This document shows positions 52,915 to 56,680 of a stretch of DNA of 56,680 nt, in pieces (the first letter of the stretch is position 1; each line of letters opens with the position of its first letter). The stretch spans positions 1 through 56,680 of the forward strand of contig CAZKYP010000002.1 of the NCBI GenBank assembly GCA_964556885.1, written 5' to 3'. This DNA comes from CAZKYP01 sp964556885. GTDB lineage: Bacteria; Planctomycetota; Phycisphaerae; Sedimentisphaerales; Anaerobacaceae. The notes under the pieces were generated by a model that saw nothing but the letters and a program-made list of their open reading frames with translations, did no database searches and was not told where the DNA came from. A program made the translations under genes and the position numbers.

Positions 52915-54063
52915 CTAAAATAGCTCTTCCAACACCTGTTCGGCCTTACTGTCCCATGAAGAGTTTCTGACTTTGTCTCTTCGTTTGACCACAAATTCGG
53001 AACTATCTTCAGAAATTGCCTTTTTTATACATGCGGCAAAAGTACTCGGAGTTTTAGCTTCATAAACAACATCCGAATATCCCCGCAGTTCTGAAAATGG
53101 TGTGCTAACCACCGGTTTGCCCAGTGCCAGATATTCTTTCAATTTCAACGGATTGACGGCATCAGCCCATCGGCTTTGATGTAACGGTAAAACAGCCACA
53201 TCGAATCTTTTGCCGTATTCAGGGACAAGCTCATAAGGTTTCTGTCCCAGCATTCGAACATTTTTACGCGACTCCAGAGCGGAGCAATCCATCTGGGCCC
53301 TGCCAACCAGAACAAATGACATATCAGGCAGAAGGTCCGCAACTTCCGTAAGGAAATCTATATCAGGATTACAATCGTCGATGCTGCCGATAAAACCGAT
53401 AATCGGTCTCGGAATATCAGACATATCAGCGGGCTGTTTAGAGCCGTTTAATCCGGAAGTGAACAAATCGAAGTCAACTCCATGATCAAGGTAAACAGCT
53501 TTGCGGCACTGGTTCATTTCCTCTTCGTACAGCTTGCGGTTAACATATATCGTCAGATCGGCATTAGCCTTCATTTGACAATCGAATCTCTTTATAGTTT
53601 CGACATCAACACCGGGAAAATCCTCGAAACGATCGGTCCGCTGGTAAACAAGCTTACTCTTTTTCATTTTTATCGCTATATCGCAGGCCGACGGACAGGC
53701 AACCCAAACAACAGGTGCTTGAATCCCTATCTTTCGAATGACATGTTCAACTTGAGAACGTAAGAAAAACTCATTTACTGGTTTGGTCCAACTGATATGC
53801 TGAACCGGCAGTGAAAACGGGCTGTACACCCAAAAACCCTCGCCGCTTCTTTTAAGACCAGTAAAGATACTTTTGCTTTTTCGCAGCAGTTTCTGAAAGA
53901 ACTTACGCCCCTGTAATGCATTAATCTTCTGCATAACTATTGAGTTTATATACAGGGTAGTACCTTTCTTTGCAAAACGCCGCATTAACTGCATATCGAT
54001 ATGCCCGCGATTATGATACCACCAATCCTCGCCGCCAAAGCAAACCACGTCCATTTTTGGCAT
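52915..54063 (-). CDS. GT4-like glycosyltransferase, copy b
   Basis: The 382-residue protein has a GT-B-like layout: VVCFGGEDWWYHNRGHIDMQL at the start, FWVYSPFSLPVQH, VWVACPSACDIAIKMKKS, YQRTDRFEDFPG, IIGFIGSIDDCNPDIDFL and a C-terminal LKLKEYLALGKPVVSTPFSEL block. The C-terminal E-x-L-A-x-G-K-P-V pattern is that of glycosyltransferase group 1 sugar-binding sites. It is closely related over its length to the protein at 54639-55796. It overlaps the start of PssD copy b by one or a few bases if the upstream GTG is used. Confidence 0.85.
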   Translation of the reverse strand: MPKMDVVCFGGEDWWYHNRGHIDMQLMRRFAKKGTTLYINSIVMQKINALQGRKFFQKLLRKSKSIFTGLKRSGEGFWVYSPFSLPVQHISWTKPVNEFFLRSQVEHVIRKIGIQAPVVWVACPSACDIAIKMKKSKLVYQRTDRFEDFPGVDVETIKRFDCQMKANADLTIYVNRKLYEEEMNQCRKAVYLDHGVDFDLFTSGLNGSKQPADMSDIPRPIIGFIGSIDDCNPDIDFLTEVADLLPDMSFVLVGRAQMDCSALESRKNVRMLGQKPYELVPEYGKRFDVAVLPLHQSRWADAVNPLKLKEYLALGKPVVSTPFSELRGYSDVVYEAKTPSTFAACIKKAISEDSSEFVVKRRDKVRNSSWDSKAEQVLEELF

Positions 54064-54148
54064 AAATACAATCCCAACCTATATATTTATTAACATCTGA
54101 TTATGATCGGAATATAGACCGCCTCGATATCTTGCTTTTACCGGTTAA

Positions 54149-54616
54149 TCAAATAACCGCACCCACATATTCTGCATTCTTATATCGGACGGCAAGCTCA
54201 GGCCATTGAACCAGGAATAAATCCGCAAAAAAACGAACCATTCTTCCCGATAGTGATATACAATTTACATTGGTAATACTATCGATCCATATTATCTTAG
54301 CGCCCTGCATTTTATATAACAGACACAACAGACAGCCTGCCGCCGCTCCTGTACTTATAACAACATCGGGCCTTTCTTTTAAGGCAATCCCGATACACCT
54401 CATCAGAACCATAAAAACTCGAATGGGATGCTGCCGGTTGCACTCCCCAACAACATACACGCGGCCGAATTTACTAAGCTTGCTTCGTACAACTTCCGTC
54501 GTAGTAACACAGAATGTATCATGCCCTCTCCAGCCTTCAGATAATCTGGTTAGCTGGGATACATGCCCGCCCGCTGATGCAGCCAAACATACTCGCAGCT
54601 TCTTTTCAACACCCAT
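54149..54616 (-). CDS. PssD/Alg14-like glycosyltransferase subunit, copy a
   Basis: Starting at ATG 54616 the 155-residue protein reads KKLRVCLAASAGGHVSQLTRL, then RPDVVISTGAAAGCLLCLL and IIWIDSITNVNCISLSGRM, almost the same blocks as copy b. Unlike copy b it has no PssE gene behind it; the next gene is glycosyltransferase copy b, after 85 bp. It may share the single PssE or be losing function. The longer frame to 54661 overlaps the upstream gene and is not needed. Confidence 0.86.
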   Translation of the reverse strand: MGVEKKLRVCLAASAGGHVSQLTRLSEGWRGHDTFCVTTTEVVRSKLSKFGRVYVVGECNRQHPIRVFMVLMRCIGIALKERPDVVISTGAAAGCLLCLLYKMQGAKIIWIDSITNVNCISLSGRMVRFFADLFLVQWPELAVRYKNAEYVGAVI

Positions 54617-54638
54617 CTCTAAAATGCAAACCTCAGAT

Positions 54639-55796
54639 TCAATTCTTATTGAACAACTCATTAAGCATCAATTCCGCTTTGCTGTCCCATGAAGCGGATG
54701 CGACTTTTTTTCTTCTTTTTTCGACAAGCCCGGGACAATCCTCGGATAATGCCTTTTTGATACAACGAGCAAAATCCTCCGGCGTCCCGGCGTCGTACAC
54801 TACATCAAGGTATTCGTTCAATTCGGTGAAGGCAGGTGTGCTGACGACCGGTTTGCCCAGGGCCAGATACTCCTTGAGCTTGATGGGATTCGCGGCCTCG
54901 GTCCATTTATTAACTCTCCAGGGCAGCATCGCCACATCAAAGCACTTGCCGTAATGCGGAACTCTTTGATATGGCTGCTGTGGAATAATCCGAATGTTAT
55001 CTTTGGTAAATATGTCCCGGCACTCCTGAGTGGCATAACCGACAAAGACAAAAGTACAATCCGGCAGCAGTTCCGCTATTTTGTGAATGAATTCGACGTT
55101 AAGCTTGTGGTCGGCCACCTTGCCAAAATAACCAACGATGGGTTTCTTGAGACCGGCCATCTCCTCAGGTATATTTGTATCTTTTTCCGCTGAGGCGAAC
55201 ATTTCATAATCGACACCGTGATCCAGGAAAAATGCCTTCCTGCACTCACCGGATTCCTGCTCGAACATGGTCTTGTTCACATAAACGGTAACATCAGCCT
55301 GACTTTTCAATTTTTTGTCATATTCCAGTATCACTTCTCTGTCCACATGAGGGTCGTCTTCATACCGGTCGGTCCTTTGATATACGAGCCGCTTCTTTTT
55401 CATTTTTATAGCGGTATTACACGCCGCCGGACATGCCACCCATACTACCGGCATATTCAAAGACAGCTTTCGCATAATACGCCTTATCTGGTATCGCAAA
55501 ATAACCTCATTTACAGGTTTCGCCCATAAGACATGATGCACTGGCATGGTAAACGGGCTATACACCCAAAATCCTTCACCCGATTCTTTCAGTCCTCTCA
55601 GGATGCTCTTGCCCTTTCGAATCAACCGTTCCGTGAATCCTTTTCCGCCGGTTATCTCCGGTTTTCGCATGATTATCGAATTAACATAAACGGCGGCACC
55701 GATTCGTGCAAAACGACGCATCAGTTGCATATCGATATGGGCCCGATTGTGATACCACCAGTCCTCTCCACCAAAGCAAAGAAACGATTTTTCCAT
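54639..55796 (-). CDS. GT4-like glycosyltransferase, copy a
   Basis: Starting at ATG 55796 (MEKSFLCFGGEDWWYHNRA) the 385-residue protein follows copy b block for block: FWVYSPFTMPVHHVLW, VWVACPAACNTAIKMKKKR, YQRTDRYEDDPHVD, YFGKVADHKLNVEFIH and IKLKEYLALGKPVVSTPAF. The start chosen aligns with copy b; a longer frame to 55841 adds 15 residues with no counterpart. It is the upstream member of a duplicated glycosyltransferase-PssD pair and probably acts on the same glycan as copy b, perhaps at another position (inference). Confidence 0.85.
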   Translation of the reverse strand: MEKSFLCFGGEDWWYHNRAHIDMQLMRRFARIGAAVYVNSIIMRKPEITGGKGFTERLIRKGKSILRGLKESGEGFWVYSPFTMPVHHVLWAKPVNEVILRYQIRRIMRKLSLNMPVVWVACPAACNTAIKMKKKRLVYQRTDRYEDDPHVDREVILEYDKKLKSQADVTVYVNKTMFEQESGECRKAFFLDHGVDYEMFASAEKDTNIPEEMAGLKKPIVGYFGKVADHKLNVEFIHKIAELLPDCTFVFVGYATQECRDIFTKDNIRIIPQQPYQRVPHYGKCFDVAMLPWRVNKWTEAANPIKLKEYLALGKPVVSTPAFTELNEYLDVVYDAGTPEDFARCIKKALSEDCPGLVEKRRKKVASASWDSKAELMLNELFNKN

Positions 55797-55858
55797 ATTT
55801 TTTTCTTCCGTCCGTACAGAACGAAAGATTATTGTCCACAAACTAATTTACCGACCGT

Positions 55859-56680
55859 CTAATCCGCCTTCTCATTGCTCTTTTTCTCAACGAAATTGGC
55901 AGTCACACAATGATTGGCATACATATATAACTCTGCAGGAGTTTCATTCCCCGTGACACCGCCGGACCAGCCTGTAAATTCATAACCGGGATCGGCAATG
56001 GCGCTTAAAGCAACCCTTTCACCCAGATCATAAAACGCCTTATCCGGATACCGAGTTACCGTCCCGCCAATCGCGTCTACATTCAGTACGGGATTCATTG
56101 TCCAGACGGGACCATATGCGGAACGGTACTCATCCCACATATTTTGTATAAATACCGATGTCTGCTCCCACGACGTCTCAACCTGCATATAACGGTCCTC
56201 ATAATCGAATAGTGCATCATGGTTCCACAGGTCCTTCACACCCATAATATGAGCGGCGAGAATAAATCCGCCCCAGCAGGGGCTGCTGACCTGCCTGTAC
56301 GCCGTATCCCAGAATTTATTGCATCTGTACGGTGCAGTGGCATGTGTTATTCCCCATTCCGGAAGATTAATATCCTCATATTCATATCGTACCTTCCGGG
56401 TGTCTCTCGAATCCGGACCCCATCGAGAACCTTGAGTTATTTCCACATCCATCTGGGTGACATAAAAGGTTTGATCATCTTCTCCGAAATGAATGTAGTC
56501 CGTCGGCTCATTGCCCGGGCCATAACCTTCCGAGTATAGATAATCACCGGATTTTTGACCAATATTCTTCATGTTCGGATCATTAAGAATAAGACCGGCA
56601 AACATAATCGGCCACTTCCTGCCGCCGGCATGCCCGCCGTTGTTGACCCAATTGCTCCTGCCGCCATCCTGAACGATACC
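55859..56680 (-). CDS. C-terminal part of a secreted protein with divergent InlB B-repeat, partial
   Basis: The frame is open to the right window edge (reading QDGGRSNWVNNGGHAGG before the first ATG at 56605), so the N terminus is missing and 273 residues are visible. Residues up to about 200 form an unrecognised region rich in W, Y and acidic residues (KWPIMFAGLILNDPNMKNIG, CWGGFILAAHIMGVKDLW), reminiscent of helical-barrel polysaccharide lyase/hydrolase domains but not assignable. The C-terminal 70 residues match a divergent InlB B-repeat: DAIGGTVTRYPD, GERVALSAIADPGYEFTGWSGG and the final VTANF. It is probably secreted and surface-bound. The glycosyltransferase array starts 62 bp downstream. 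Confidence 0.65.
   Translation of the reverse strand, partial: GIVQDGGRSNWVNNGGHAGGRKWPIMFAGLILNDPNMKNIGQKSGDYLYSEGYGPGNEPTDYIHFGEDDQTFYVTQMDVEITQGSRWGPDSRDTRKVRYEYEDINLPEWGITHATAPYRCNKFWDTAYRQVSSPCWGGFILAAHIMGVKDLWNHDALFDYEDRYMQVETSWEQTSVFIQNMWDEYRSAYGPVWTMNPVLNVDAIGGTVTRYPDKAFYDLGERVALSAIADPGYEFTGWSGGVTGNETPAELYMYANHCVTANFVEKKSNEKAD

Noticed and set aside
1..56680. CRISPR arrays, insertion sequences, integrases or prophage genes
   Set aside because: No regularly spaced repeats, transposase or recombinase motifs were found in any frame.

Overview
The window looks like a bacterial chromosome segment from a planctomycete, most likely class Phycisphaerae (inference). The signs are a PEP-CTERM-type protein with a VPAPGA tail, an exosortase, dockerin-like EF-hand repeats, lamin-tail/CotH and divergent InlB-repeat surface proteins, and many genes without a clear Shine-Dalgarno site. 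It is dominated by two surface-polysaccharide loci separated by about 15 kb of metabolic and signalling genes. Base composition is moderate and drops in a few genes (about 2.25-4.2 kb and 30.8-31.7 kb).

Left part, 1-14.1 kb, plus strand: the 3' end of a dockerin-like protein and a DUF483-like protein are followed by an exopolysaccharide locus. It holds a kinase-less Wzz, a radical SAM/SPASM protein, four methyltransferases (one FkbM type), a Wzy-type polymerase/ligase, two GT4 and one GT2 glycosyltransferases, a NodU/CmcH carbamoyltransferase and a polyprenyl-phosphate sugar-phosphate transferase. No Wzx flippase is visible.

Middle, 14.1-28.1 kb: a minus-strand operon encodes a Gfo/Idh/MocA dehydrogenase, a TIM-barrel isomerase/epimerase, an MFS permease and a GT39-type membrane glycosyltransferase. 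The last gene is split by a 100-N gap whose flanks are identical for 55 bp; collapsing them restores one 636-codon gene. Then come a CBS-GGDEF-HD-GYP protein, an M48 peptidase, tRNA-Lys(TTT), a CotH/LTD surface protein whose signal peptide lies upstream of any ordinary start codon, a YhaM-like HD nuclease and a membrane-bound C39-type peptidase.

Right part, 28.1-56.7 kb: an exosortase/polysaccharide locus. A Wza-like lipoprotein and an unknown membrane protein lie on the plus strand; a VPAPGA-tailed PEP-CTERM protein with its terminator and an unknown secreted/membrane protein lie on the minus strand. A long minus-strand array then runs from the right edge down to 32.2 kb: a tandemly duplicated glycosyltransferase-PssD pair, PssE, a hexapeptide acyltransferase, an acyl carrier protein, an asparagine-synthetase-type amidotransferase, NadE paralogue 2, an AMP-forming acyl ligase, a methyltransferase, NadE paralogue 1, an SGNH-like protein, an exosortase fused to a degenerate nucleotidyltransferase/beta-helix module, a Wzz-BY-kinase, a sugar-phosphate transferase fused to a similar degenerate module, a 1394-residue TPR protein and a LuxR-type helix-turn-helix protein. 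Together these suggest assembly of an acylated/amidated glycan or glycolipid coupled to exosortase-dependent protein sorting. The parts that look least described are the two degenerate-nucleotidyltransferase fusions on membrane enzymes and the paired NadE-like genes around the ligase/ACP/AsnB set.
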